DNA from: Arthrobacter echini
GTDB taxonomy: Bacteria > Actinomycetota > Actinomycetes > Actinomycetales > Micrococcaceae
Length of the DNA stretch: 64,000 nt
Assembly: GCF_008107445.1 (NCBI RefSeq)
Contig: NZ_VSLD01000001.1
Span: 899,666 to 963,665, forward strand
Direction: 5' to 3'
Each line of letters opens with the position of its first letter. Position 1 is the stretch's first letter. Below, piece after piece: positions 9,871 through 17,840 of this stretch. The translations under genes and the position numbers were made by a program. Below the pieces are notes generated by a model. That model saw nothing but the letters and a program-made list of their open reading frames with translations. It ran no database searches and was not told where the DNA came from.

Positions 9871-10518
9871 TCAGTCGAGCTCCCCACGCCGCCAGGATGC
9901 CGCCGCGTGCTCGAGGTCCTCGGCCGTCCTGACCAGCTGGCTGGAGCTCCGCGTCAGTTTCGAGGCGTGCGAGCCGTTGCCGGAGTCGGCGCCGTCCGCG
10001 TGATTCGCCTGGCCGAGGGCCACCACCCGGCAGAAGGCGGCGAAGCGTTCCAGCGCCACGTCGAACTCGCCGTCGAACGCGCCCGAGAGGATGGTGTCGG
10101 CCATGGAGGTCATCTCCGCCGCGCCGGGCGGCTCGGCCGCACCGGCGACGACGTTGGAGACCTGGGCGATCTCCTTGCCGGAGGCGAAGAACGCCGCGAT
10201 GCGCTCCGGATTCTGCTGCGTGGCTGCGCGCAGGGCATAGAGGCGCCACAGCGCACCGGGAAGGGAGCGGGCCGGGCTCTCGGCCCACATCTCCGCGATG
10301 GCCTCGAGGCCCTGCCGGTCGGCGAGCTCGACCAGGCGGCGTGTGATCTCCGGGTCGTCGGCGTCGCGTCCATGGTGCACCAGGGCGTGCGCTGCCATGT
10401 GCGCTGCCTCGGAGACACGTGATGGATCGACTCCCCCCGCGAAGACCTCGAAGTCCGCCGGGGCGAATGGCTTCGGTTTGTGGGGCCGTGGGCTCTTGCT
10501 CGTGTAGTCGCCGTCCAT
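9871..10518 (-). CDS. Conserved actinobacterial hypothetical protein
   Basis: A 215 aa soluble protein, no signal peptide or membrane segment, that I cannot assign to a function. It is rich in Ala, Glu and Arg and predicted mostly helical, with a basic Lys/Pro-rich N-terminus (residues 8-20). Coding reality is supported by a consistent frame and by TATCGT placed 7 nt before the ATG at 10,518 (leaderless arrangement). It is separated from the pit operon by about 200 nt and from tRNA-Lys, on the other strand, by about 155 nt. Confidence 0.75.
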   Translation of the reverse strand: MDGDYTSKSPRPHKPKPFAPADFEVFAGGVDPSRVSEAAHMAAHALVHHGRDADDPEITRRLVELADRQGLEAIAEMWAESPARSLPGALWRLYALRAATQQNPERIAAFFASGKEIAQVSNVVAGAAEPPGAAEMTSMADTILSGAFDGEFDVALERFAAFCRVVALGQANHADGADSGNGSHASKLTRSSSQLVRTAEDLEHAAASWRRGELD

Positions 10519-10525
10519 GGGATGA

Positions 10526-10531
10526 ACGATA
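10526..10531 (-). promoter_or_regulatory. -10 hexamer, leaderless promoter of hypothetical gene
   Basis: Minus strand TATCGT followed by 7 nt and the ATG at 10,518. Confidence 0.45.
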
Positions 10532-10609
10532 CTCCTGGCCTTTCCGGGGCCGATAGACGGGGCGGCCGGTGGGGAGCCGGCGCTGGCCCGGGTGGTGTGG
10601 TGATTGCGC

Positions 10610-10615
10610 TAAAGT
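10610..10615 (+). promoter_or_regulatory. -10 candidate of tRNA-Lys promoter
   Basis: TAAAGT about 60 nt upstream of the mature tRNA 5' end. No clear -35 element. Confidence 0.35.
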
Positions 10616-10674
10616 GATGGGGTTGTCGCCGCGGAGCCGCGCCCGGCGGGTGCTTCCCGGGGCGGCAGCTGCAG

Positions 10675-10748
10675 GGGCCCTTAGCTCAGTTGGTTAGAGC
10701 AACGGACTTTTAATCCGTGGGTCGTGGGTTCGATCCCCACAGGGCCCA
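10675..10748 (+). tRNA. tRNA-Lys (anticodon TTT)
   Basis: A 74-nt cloverleaf. The acceptor stem is GGGCCCT pairing with AGGGCCC. The D-arm follows TAGCTCAGTTGG, the anticodon stem ACGGA/TCCGT encloses loop CTTTTAA with anticodon TTT at 10,709-10,711, and the T-arm contains GGTTCGATCC. The discriminator is A at 10,748. The genome continues CC rather than CCA, so the tail is completed by CCA-adding enzyme. Confidence 0.98.
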
Positions 10749-10760
10749 CCGAGACAGCGG

Positions 10761-10788
10761 GAGGACCCCGGCGGGTGTCGGGGTCCTC
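10761..10788 (+). terminator. Terminator hairpin after tRNA-Lys
   Basis: Perfect 10-bp stem GAGGACCCCG / CGGGGTCCTC with an 8-nt loop, starting 12 nt after the tRNA and followed by TT. Factor-independent terminators with short T runs are common in high-G+C genomes. Confidence 0.7.
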
Positions 10789-11004
10789 TTCCCGTCCGGC
10801 GCCCGGTTCTCCTCGGGACGACTCGCCGGTTTTCCCTCGCCGCCCCTCCGCCGGACCTCGACCGACGGAATGGACGAGCGCCCGACTCAGGCACGTACAT
10901 GTGGGTGGGTGAATTCGTTGCCGGATCGGGGATTGACTCGCCGGGCCCACTCGTTTGCACTGGTAGGAGAGCCCCGGCCGTGCCGGCCGGGCAAGGAGGA
11001 AGCC

Positions 11005-11628
11005 ATGGATGTCGTCGCCCTGCTCGGGATCATCTCCGCCTGCCTGGTCGTCGCGGCAGGCACCGCGGTCACCGCATGGCGTGTCGATGTCCTTGCGCGA
11101 AGCGGCGGCGGCACCGACGACTACTTCTGGGTCGCCTTCGGCGGGGTCGTCGTCGTCGCCGGGGCCGGCGCCGTCGCAGCAGCTCTCGGCGGCCTCTGGT
11201 CGGCAGCGGCCACCGCAGCCGTGGCTGTCGCAGCGGTCACCGGATGGGTCTGGCGCCGCGAGCGGGCACGGCGCGTGAAGGCCGACGTCGCGGCGCGGAC
11301 CACTGCATGGTCCCAGTTGCTCAGCCGCCACGACGCCGTGGCCCGGCACTGGGCCGACTACGACCTCGATCCGGCGAAAGCGATCGATCACCCCGAGATG
11401 CACGACCCCTCCCATCCGGCAGCGCGGCGCGTGGTCCACGCACTGCGGGACGCGGAGACGGAACGTGATGCCGGGTCCGGATCACCGACGGGGTGGCCGG
11501 GCAACCTCACCGGCTACACCGAGGCCGTGCTTCGGGTGGAGCACGCCTTCGCGGAGTCGGAACGGGAGGTCGGTGTCCTTCGGACCACTCGTGTGCCCCG
11601 GCACAGGGACGGTCCGGGTCGAGCCTGA
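11005..11628 (+). CDS. Hypothetical membrane protein
   Basis: A 207 aa protein of unknown function. Residues about 4-22 and 45-85 are hydrophobic (an N-terminal membrane segment and a hairpin of two more). The remaining 120 residues are soluble, charged and helical, probably cytoplasmic. The ATG at 11,005 has a near-perfect ribosome-binding site, AAGGAGGA, 5 nt upstream. It stands alone downstream of tRNA-Lys. Confidence 0.7.
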   Translation: MDVVALLGIISACLVVAAGTAVTAWRVDVLARSGGGTDDYFWVAFGGVVVVAGAGAVAAALGGLWSAAATAAVAVAAVTGWVWRRERARRVKADVAARTTAWSQLLSRHDAVARHWADYDLDPAKAIDHPEMHDPSHPAARRVVHALRDAETERDAGSGSPTGWPGNLTGYTEAVLRVEHAFAESEREVGVLRTTRVPRHRDGPGRA

Positions 11629-11752
11629 ATCGTTACCGGTGGATCCCTCCGGAAGGTGCCACCTCACCGGTAGAATTTAAGTTTCCAAAGCGAACCATTG
11701 GTATCCTCCGATCCGAGGCCGCCGAGCGCACATCGAGGCCTGGAAGGATCCG

Positions 11753-13006
11753 ATGCGAGTCCTCGCCTCATGCACGGCCGGCCTGCTGGTGGTCTCGCTC
11801 CTCCTCGGCGTCGCACCGGCTGCCCTCGCGGACCACGGGGACGAAAAACGTGCACTGATCGCCTCCAGGGCCCAGGCGAGCAGCCAGAGCGCCAGATTCG
11901 CGACGTTCACCACCGGACTGACCCGCCCCGGCGCAGGTGAACTGGTGCAGGAGCTCAGCGGCTCCGACAATGCGCGTGCGAGGGTGAGCGCGGAGATCCT
12001 GCAGACCGTCAGACCGGACGTGGTCCTGCTCGGCGGCTTCGACAACGAACCCGGCTCGGCCGCGGTGGAACTGTTCTACCAGAACTATCTGCGCGTCGGT
12101 CAGAACGGCAAGGATCCGCTCGACTACCCCTACGTCTATTCGCCCTCCTCCAATGCGGGAGTGCCGAGCGGGTTCGATCTGGACAACGACGCCGGCATCG
12201 ACGGGCCCGGTGACGCCCTCGGGCCCGGTGCGTTCCGGGGTCAGGACGCCATGGTCCTGTTCTCGAGGTACCCCATCCAGACGGACGCCGTCCGTACCTT
12301 CCGGAACTTCCTGTGGAAGGACATGCCCGGGGCGCGCCACGACTCGGCCACCACACAGGACGGGGACTGGTACTCGGCCGACGAACTGGCGGTGCTGCCT
12401 CTGTCGAGCACCTCCCACTGGGACGTCCCGGTCGTGGTGGCGGGCCGGACGGTGCACGTGCTCGCGAGCCACCCGGGCGCCCCGGTCGCCGGCGGATCAG
12501 CAATCCAGCGCGCGCGCACCGGCGACGAGATCCGCTTCTGGTCCGACTACGTCCGCGGGGCCTCCTACGGTTACGACGACGACGGCGCACCGGGCGGCCT
12601 GAAGCAGGGCGAACGATTCGTCGTCCTGGGGGACCAGAACATCGATCCGCTCGACGGCGGCGCGGCGGCGACCTCGATCAACCAGCTCCTGGACAGCAGC
12701 CTGGTGCAGGACCCCCTGCCGTCCTCGGAGGGGGCGGTCGAGGCCGCGGCACTGCAGGGCGGGGCGAACGCGACCCACCGAGCGGACCCCCGGTTCGACA
12801 CCGTGGACCTCGAGGACCAGGGAGCGGGTAATCTGCGCGCCGACTACGTGCTGCCGTCGAGGACGCTCCGCGTCTCCTCCTCCGGCGTCTTCTGGCCACG
12901 GGCCGGCCTCCCGGGATCCGAGCTGACGGGTATCCTTCCCTTCCCCGCGAGCGAGCACCGCCTCGTCTACGCGGATGTGGTGCCGCGGGACGCCCGGCCG
13001 CGATGA
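11753..13006 (+). CDS. Secreted endonuclease/exonuclease/phosphatase-fold protein, catalytic residues altered
   Basis: A 417 aa exported protein: signal peptide residues 1-26 (cleavage near ALA-DHG), then an EEP (DNase I-like) fold of the secreted actinobacterial type that runs over the whole mature chain. Family landmarks present are the GVPSGFDLDNDAG and ALQGGANATHR blocks and a D-x-N site in GDQNIDP. Other catalytic positions are changed: the strand that should read TFN reads TFT, the metal-binding Glu of the usual LNEFD is lost (LGGFD), and the terminal SDH is SEH. It may be inactive or have changed activity. The ATG at 11,753 has GGAAGGA upstream. Confidence 0.85.
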   Translation: MRVLASCTAGLLVVSLLLGVAPAALADHGDEKRALIASRAQASSQSARFATFTTGLTRPGAGELVQELSGSDNARARVSAEILQTVRPDVVLLGGFDNEPGSAAVELFYQNYLRVGQNGKDPLDYPYVYSPSSNAGVPSGFDLDNDAGIDGPGDALGPGAFRGQDAMVLFSRYPIQTDAVRTFRNFLWKDMPGARHDSATTQDGDWYSADELAVLPLSSTSHWDVPVVVAGRTVHVLASHPGAPVAGGSAIQRARTGDEIRFWSDYVRGASYGYDDDGAPGGLKQGERFVVLGDQNIDPLDGGAAATSINQLLDSSLVQDPLPSSEGAVEAAALQGGANATHRADPRFDTVDLEDQGAGNLRADYVLPSRTLRVSSSGVFWPRAGLPGSELTGILPFPASEHRLVYADVVPRDARPR

Positions 13007-13245
13007 CCACGCCTATGGGTGCTGCCGGGGGCCGGGCTGCCCTTGTCGCCCTCGGCGGGTGGGTGTAGCGTCGTTCGGCATGAGGACACTTCTGTTCCAG
13101 TAATCGCGGCCCACGCCACGATCAGCGCCACTTGTCGATCACATCCATCCAAGCGCGCCCACAGAAGTCGTCCGACCACTCTCGCGGAAGAACCTCAGTC
13201 CTGCGTCGGTCGCGGGCCCTTCCATGGGCCACCGAAAGGAACACC

Positions 13246-13473
13246 ATGACCAGGAACGACGACCGATCCGCAGCAACCGGTGGTACCGACGAATCCACGA
13301 CGGCCGCGGGGGAGACACCCGCGAGCAGTGTGCAGGACGACCCGCGCGCCCGGCTCGCACTCGCCAGGAAGAATCATGCTGCCAATCCCACGGCGGCCAC
13401 GGGGGCCGGACACGTGAAAGCGGCGCAGCAGAGTGCCAAGCAGGGGAAGCAGGAGAGGAAGGTGCGGTGGTGA
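13246..13473 (+). CDS. Small basic-tailed hypothetical protein
   Basis: A 75 aa protein with an acidic, Thr-rich N-terminal half and a Lys/Arg-rich C-terminus (last 20 residues, GHVKAAQQSAKQGKQERK). There is no membrane segment; it is likely largely disordered. The ATG at 13,246 has GAAAGGA upstream, which argues that it is real. Function unknown; the basic tail would suit nucleic-acid binding, but that is a guess. Confidence 0.6.
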   Translation: MTRNDDRSAATGGTDESTTAAGETPASSVQDDPRARLALARKNHAANPTAATGAGHVKAAQQSAKQGKQERKVRW

Positions 13474-13532
13474 TCTCCATCCCGCCATGTGTGCCCGGGC
13501 TGCCGTGAAACCAGCCTGGGACAGAGCGTCCG

Positions 13533-13538
13533 TAGAAT
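13533..13538 (+). promoter_or_regulatory. -10 candidate upstream of HTH gene
   Basis: TAGAAT, a close match to the -10 consensus. Transcription from here would give a leader of about 110 nt containing the hairpin at 13,558-13,606. Confidence 0.4.
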
Positions 13539-13557
13539 AGGACGGCTGTGAAATGGA

Positions 13558-13606
13558 GCTGGCTCCGCGTTCTGCGTATGGGGGAATCGCAGAAATCGGA
13601 GCCAGC
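13558..13606 (+). repeat. Long leader hairpin before HTH/membrane gene pair
   Basis: An outer 10-bp perfect stem GCTGGCTCCG / CGGAGCCAGC and an inner 7-bp perfect stem TTCTGCG / CGCAGAA, separated by a 2-nt mismatch and closed by an 11-nt loop. It lies between the -10 candidate and the ATG of the regulator, so it can act as RNA hairpin (attenuator, stability element) or as DNA dyad. A palindrome, AAGTATACTT (13,612-13,621), follows immediately. Confidence 0.6.
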
Positions 13607-13657
13607 GATCCAAGTATACTTCTACACGAGACCGAAAAGTCCAATCGAAAGGCGTTG

Positions 13658-14389
13658 ATGGCCGTCACAGCCAGGGCATTCCAGCTGTGGCGTATGCGGA
13701 TCGCCCCACACGACAGTGTCTCCGACGTCTGCAGGATCGCTGACGTCAAGCGGTCCACCCTCGCCCAGCAGCTCGTCCGCGGCAAGGTCTCGGTCCCGAC
13801 CATCATCTCCATCGCCCGCGGGTACGGGGTGTCGGTCGTGGATGCGCTGTCGGAGTTCAACGGCTTCGAGGACCTCCCGGCGGGGCTCACGGAGCCGACC
13901 GACGCAGAGCTGCTCAGCCAGGTGTCGCATATCGACATCCTGCGCCTCCTCGTGGCCCGGAGCGAGGCGCAGGAGAGCGGGAGCGAGAGCCCTCTCGATC
14001 TCGCTCCCTTCCCGCACCGGGCTTCGGTGCGGGCCTGGATCGAGGCCATCGATCCTGGCGATCTGCGCCAGCAGCTGGCCGGCAGTACCGGCGTGGCACG
14101 GCAGAATCTCTCGGCGCAGCTCACGGCCGGGCGACTTGCCCCCTGGATCGCCGTCCAGGCCGGTCGGATCGCCGGAGTCTCGCTGGCCAGCGGCCTGGTG
14201 GTCACGGGGCTCATCACCCCTGAGGAGGGCGGCTGGCCCGAGGACGGTCGGGCCCGCGCGTTGCGCGCCGTCCCCGATCTCGACCTCGTGCTCCTCGCCC
14301 GCGACCGGCTCGATGTCCTGGGTCGGCAGCTGAGGCGGACAGAGCTCGACGACGGTAGGGACCGTGCGATCTGGGAGAACCTCGGATGA
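13658..14389 (+). CDS. Helix-turn-helix regulator-like protein
   Basis: A 243 aa soluble protein. The N-terminal third contains an XRE-like HTH (about residues 15-65) with the pattern DVCRIADVKRSTLAQQLVRG, and a second similar stretch (about 150-175, GVARQNLSAQLTAGRL) suggests a duplicated DNA-binding fold. I placed the start at the ATG at 13,658, with GAAAGG upstream; the frame is open back to 13,553, but that region forms the leader hairpin. It overlaps the next gene by 4 nt (ATGA), so the two are translated together. Specific function unknown. Confidence 0.7.
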   Translation: MAVTARAFQLWRMRIAPHDSVSDVCRIADVKRSTLAQQLVRGKVSVPTIISIARGYGVSVVDALSEFNGFEDLPAGLTEPTDAELLSQVSHIDILRLLVARSEAQESGSESPLDLAPFPHRASVRAWIEAIDPGDLRQQLAGSTGVARQNLSAQLTAGRLAPWIAVQAGRIAGVSLASGLVVTGLITPEEGGWPEDGRARALRAVPDLDLVLLARDRLDVLGRQLRRTELDDGRDRAIWENLG

Positions 14390-15108
14390 CCGGCATGACG
14401 ATCCAGTGGGCGGCGCTGGCCCTCTGCGCAATGGCCGCAGCCGTGCGCATTCCGGGTGCTCTGCGGGGACACGGGCGGACCATGTGCGCGGCTCTCCTGC
14501 TCCTGACCCTCGCCGTCGGGCTGTCGATCGCGCCCGTCTACAATCCCGTGGATGCCCTTCTGGGTAGGTTCAACGGGGCCAATCTGCTGCTGCGCCTGAC
14601 GCTGTACGCAGTCTTCGTCCTGCTCGGAGTTCGGGTCGCGGCCGCTTTCGCGTCGTCCCTGGCACGCCGACTGGTGGTCGGACCCTTCGGCCTGGCCATC
14701 CTCGGTCTGACCGTCGCAGCGACCCTGTACTTCTTCGTGGCGAGCGAACTGCCCTTCAGCTCCGTGGGTCTGGGTGCCTTCGAGGACCAGGCCACCGTCA
14801 GGGAGTACGCCGCCGTCGGACGGCTCTACCCGGGGTACGTGGCGGCGTGCATGGTGCTGCCGACGGGCCTGTCCGTCTTCGATCGACGATCGAGGCCGAT
14901 CCACCGGGTGGCGGGTGCTCTGCTCTCCAGCAGCTTCCTGCTCGTGGTGGTGTTCGTGGTACTGCGGCTCACTCCCCTCGAGCTCCTCGACTGGAACGTC
15001 ATCCTGCCGTTCTCTGCCATCGTGCTCCTGGTGCTGGGCCTGGGCCTCATCTGGCTGAGCCACATGATCGCGAGAAGGCATTCGGTGCAGGACAACGGGC
15101 TCTCCTGA
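14386..15108 (+). CDS. Seven-TM hypothetical membrane protein coupled to HTH gene
   Basis: A 240 aa protein with about seven hydrophobic segments evenly spread along the chain and short loops. The APVYNPVDALLG region after the second segment resembles the N-terminal part of MAB_1171c-type actinobacterial membrane proteins, which are also found next to HTH genes; this comparison is from memory. It lacks the long C-terminal soluble part seen in many of those. Start ATGA overlaps the stop of the HTH gene. Confidence 0.7.
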   Translation: MTGMTIQWAALALCAMAAAVRIPGALRGHGRTMCAALLLLTLAVGLSIAPVYNPVDALLGRFNGANLLLRLTLYAVFVLLGVRVAAAFASSLARRLVVGPFGLAILGLTVAATLYFFVASELPFSSVGLGAFEDQATVREYAAVGRLYPGYVAACMVLPTGLSVFDRRSRPIHRVAGALLSSSFLLVVVFVVLRLTPLELLDWNVILPFSAIVLLVLGLGLIWLSHMIARRHSVQDNGLS

Positions 15109-15213
15109 GCGGTGCCGGTTCCCCGACCGCCGCCACGGGCGGCGCTCATTCTGATGGATCTGCTGGGACCAGCGCGCAGATGGAGACCGAATCGTGTCCT
15201 GTCGACGTTCACG

Positions 15214-15242
15214 TTTTCATGATGGTGTGCAAAAATTATGAT
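15214..15242 (+). promoter_or_regulatory. Promoter-like element in AT-rich island
   Basis: TTTTCA (15,214-15,219), a 17-nt spacer and TATGAT (15,237-15,242), within a short AT-rich stretch that stands out in this G+C-rich sequence. No plus-strand gene follows before ptsH, which lies on the other strand. Confidence 0.4.
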
Positions 15243-15248
15243 TATGTA

Positions 15249-15395
15249 ACTGCCGCAGACCGTGGGGGGTCAGCGGATCGTTACGACTGCATGCGGGGTG
15301 TGTCCATTAGAACGGGTGGACCCACCGTCCTGTGCTTCAGTGCTGAAGACACTGAGAAGGGCACCAGCCGAGGCGACTCGGATGGTGCCCTTCGT
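15249..15395 (+). ncRNA. Candidate small RNA
   Basis: The promoter-like element at 15,214-15,242 and the strong hairpin at 15,356-15,393 would define a transcript of about 145 nt with no open frame. The hairpin may instead serve only as terminator for ptsH on the minus strand. No family is recognised. The remainder of the 15,109-15,406 gap holds nothing else I can name. Confidence 0.25.
15356..15393 (-). terminator. Terminator of the fru-ptsH operon
   Basis: A 10-bp stem GAAGGGCACC / GGTGCCCTTC, then an inner stem CCGAG/CTCGG capped by a GCGA tetraloop (GNRA type). It lies 14 nt after the ptsH stop. The T content behind it is modest on either strand. Confidence 0.7.
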
Positions 15396-15406
15396 GGTTG
15401 CCGGTG

Positions 15407-15685
15407 CTATTCGGCGTCGTGGTCCGTCTCGATGATGCGGGCAAGGCTCTCGAGCGCACTATCCGCGCCGTCACCCTCGGCCCGCAGGACCACGACATCC
15501 CCGTGGGAGGCGCCGAGGCTCATCAGGGAGAGGATGCTCGAGGCGTCCATGGCCTCGTCCGCGGGCTCTCCCTCCATGGCGATGGTGACCTCGAGGGGGA
15601 TCTCCCCCGCGGCCTCGGCGAAGATGGAGGCCGGTCGGGCGTGGAGCCCCACGCGGCTGGCTACGGTTGCTTTGCGTTCTGCCAT
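15407..15685 (-). CDS. ptsH: Phosphocarrier protein HPr
   Basis: General PTS phosphocarrier passing phosphate from enzyme I to EIIA. The active-site histidine lies in GLHARPAS (near residue 15), and the regulatory serine region SSILSLMSLGASHGD is intact. At 92 aa it is full length. It is last in the minus-strand operon fruR-fruK-fruA-ptsH, 52 nt after fruA, so HPr supply is tied to fructose use. Enzyme I is not in this window. Confidence 0.95.
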   Translation of the reverse strand: MAERKATVASRVGLHARPASIFAEAAGEIPLEVTIAMEGEPADEAMDASSILSLMSLGASHGDVVVLRAEGDGADSALESLARIIETDHDAE

Positions 15686-15737
15686 GGGAGTTCCTTCTCA
15701 TCGGGGGATTCTTCAGTACAGCCAAGCCGAACGGAGG

Positions 15738-17840
15738 TCAGGCCGCAACCGGTTCTGCGACGACGGTGGTCTTCCTGCTCGTGGCGAAGCGCTTGAGCGC
15801 GAGGACCGCGAGGGCGGAGACCACCGTGCCGACGAGGATCGCGACGACGAACATGGCGAAATTCCCGATGGCGAAGAAGACGAAGATCCCGCCGTGCGGT
15901 GCCTGCGAGGTGACGCCGGTCCCCATCACGATCGCCCCGGTCACCGCGGACCCGAGGAGGGAGGCGGGGATGACGCGCAGGGGATCGGCCGCGGCGAACG
16001 GGATGGCGCCCTCGGAGATGAAGGCAGCTCCCAGGAGCCAGGCGGCCTTGCCGTTCTCCCGCTCGGCAAGGCTGAACCGCCGCCGGTCGAGCAGTGTGGC
16101 CAGGGCCATGGCCAGCGGCGGGACCATGCCCGCGGCCATGACGGCGGCCATGATCTGCCACGGGGCCTGGTTGTCGATGGACCCGGCACCGAGTCCGGCC
16201 ACGGCGAAGGAGTAGGCCACCTTGTTCACGGGGCCGCCGAGATCGAGCGCCATCATGAGCCCGAGGATGATGCCCAGGCCCACGGCGGCGGTGCCGGTCA
16301 GGCCGGAGAGCCAGTCGTTCAGACCCGCGGTGAGTGCCGCGATCGGGCCACCGAGCAGCAGGAACATGAGCCCCGAGGCCACGACGGAGGCCAGGAGCGG
16401 GATGATGACGACGGGCATGAGGCTGCGCAGCCAGCGGGGGACAGCGAGCCGCCCGATCATCATCGCGATGTAGCCGGCCAGCAGGCCGCCCACGATGCCA
16501 CCGAGGAAGCCTGCACCCATGAAGCCCGCTACGGAACCGGCCACGAAGCCGGGGGCGATGCCGGGCCGATCGGCGAGGGCGTAGGCGATGTACCCGGCTA
16601 GGGCAGGGACGAGGAACCCGAGCGAGAGTTGCCCGATCTTGAATGCGACCGCTCCCAGGTAGGTGCCCAGGCCGCCGTCGGGCAGATTGCCCAGACTGTT
16701 CTCGAGCACGATCGTGTCCGCGGTCTCGGTGATGAGATACCCGCCAAGGAGGAATCCGATGGCAATGAGGAGTCCGCCTCCCGCGACGAACGGGATCATG
16801 TAGCTCACGCCGGTGAGCAGGGCACGCTTGAGCGTGCTGCCGATACCGTCCCTCCCGCCGTCGCCGTCGGGCTGCTCGGTGGCCGCGGTTCCGGAGACCG
16901 TGCGGGCCGTGGGATCCTGCGCGGCAGCAATCGCTTCGTCGATCATCTCGCCCGGCTCGTCGATGCCGCGCTTGACCGGTGCGGAGATGACCGGGAGCCC
17001 GGCGAAGCGCTGCTTGTCACGGACATCGACGTCGACGGCGAAGATCACGGCGTCGGCGGCCGCGATCACCGCGGGATCCAGCGGAGTCGCCCCGGAGGAC
17101 CCCTGGGTCTCCACCTGCAGGTCGATGCCGCGCTCCTCGGCCGCTGCGACGAGGGAGTCGGCGGCCATGTAGGTGTGGGCGATGCCGGTGGGGCAGGCGG
17201 TCACCGCGACCAGGCGCCTGGTGCCGGTCTGCGTTCCGTGAGCCCTGTCGAGCGCAGGACCCGTGGCGTCGAAGCCGGTGCGCGAGGTGCCGAGCGTGGC
17301 AGCAGCCTCGCTCGCATCGGCGCCGGCGCGGCTCGTCGCCCCCTCCGACCCTGCAGCGTGCGCTCCTGCGCCGTCCGTCGGCGCGTCCCCGAGGCCGAGG
17401 GCCCCGTTGACGAGTGCGACGACGTCGGCCGGAGTCCGCGCGGCGCGCAGGGCCGCCGTGAAGTCCTTCCTGATCAGTGATCGGGCCAGCTTCGACAACA
17501 GTTTCAGGTGTTCCTGGTCGGCGCCGTCCGGTGCCGCGATGAAGAACACGAGATCCGCCGGTCCGTCCTTGGCCCCGAAGTCGACCGGCGGGGCCAGGCG
17601 GGCCATGGCCAGGGTGGGTGTCGAGACAGCTTTCGAGCGACAGTGCGGGATGGCGATGCCCCCCGGTACCCCGGTGGAGGTCTTCTCCTCCCGGGCGAGG
17701 GCATCGGCATACAGGCCGTCCACTTCCGTGGAGCGGCCCTGGGCGGCCACCTGTTCCGCCAGGTAGCGGATCACCGAGGACCGTTCCGCCCCCAGATCCC
17801 TGTCCAGAGCCACGAGCTCTGCCGTGATGAGATCGGACAT
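15738..17840 (-). CDS. fruA: Fructose-specific PTS enzyme IIABC
   Basis: Imports fructose and phosphorylates it to fructose 1-phosphate. Domain order: EIIA (about 1-150, phospho-His in GIAIPHCRS), an Ala-rich linker (about 150-205), EIIB (about 210-305, phospho-Cys in TACPTGIAHTYMAAD), and the membrane EIIC (about 335-690). Length 700 aa fits the actinobacterial fused type. Its ATG shares one base with the fruK stop (TGATG), so translation is coupled. Confidence 0.97.
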   Translation of the reverse strand: MSDLITAELVALDRDLGAERSSVIRYLAEQVAAQGRSTEVDGLYADALAREEKTSTGVPGGIAIPHCRSKAVSTPTLAMARLAPPVDFGAKDGPADLVFFIAAPDGADQEHLKLLSKLARSLIRKDFTAALRAARTPADVVALVNGALGLGDAPTDGAGAHAAGSEGATSRAGADASEAAATLGTSRTGFDATGPALDRAHGTQTGTRRLVAVTACPTGIAHTYMAADSLVAAAEERGIDLQVETQGSSGATPLDPAVIAAADAVIFAVDVDVRDKQRFAGLPVISAPVKRGIDEPGEMIDEAIAAAQDPTARTVSGTAATEQPDGDGGRDGIGSTLKRALLTGVSYMIPFVAGGGLLIAIGFLLGGYLITETADTIVLENSLGNLPDGGLGTYLGAVAFKIGQLSLGFLVPALAGYIAYALADRPGIAPGFVAGSVAGFMGAGFLGGIVGGLLAGYIAMMIGRLAVPRWLRSLMPVVIIPLLASVVASGLMFLLLGGPIAALTAGLNDWLSGLTGTAAVGLGIILGLMMALDLGGPVNKVAYSFAVAGLGAGSIDNQAPWQIMAAVMAAGMVPPLAMALATLLDRRRFSLAERENGKAAWLLGAAFISEGAIPFAAADPLRVIPASLLGSAVTGAIVMGTGVTSQAPHGGIFVFFAIGNFAMFVVAILVGTVVSALAVLALKRFATSRKTTVVAEPVAA

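Noticed and set aside
13553..13657. Upstream extension of the HTH gene to an ATG at 13,553
   Set aside because: The extension would be encoded by the leader hairpin, and the ATG at 13,658 has a GAAAGG ribosome-binding site.
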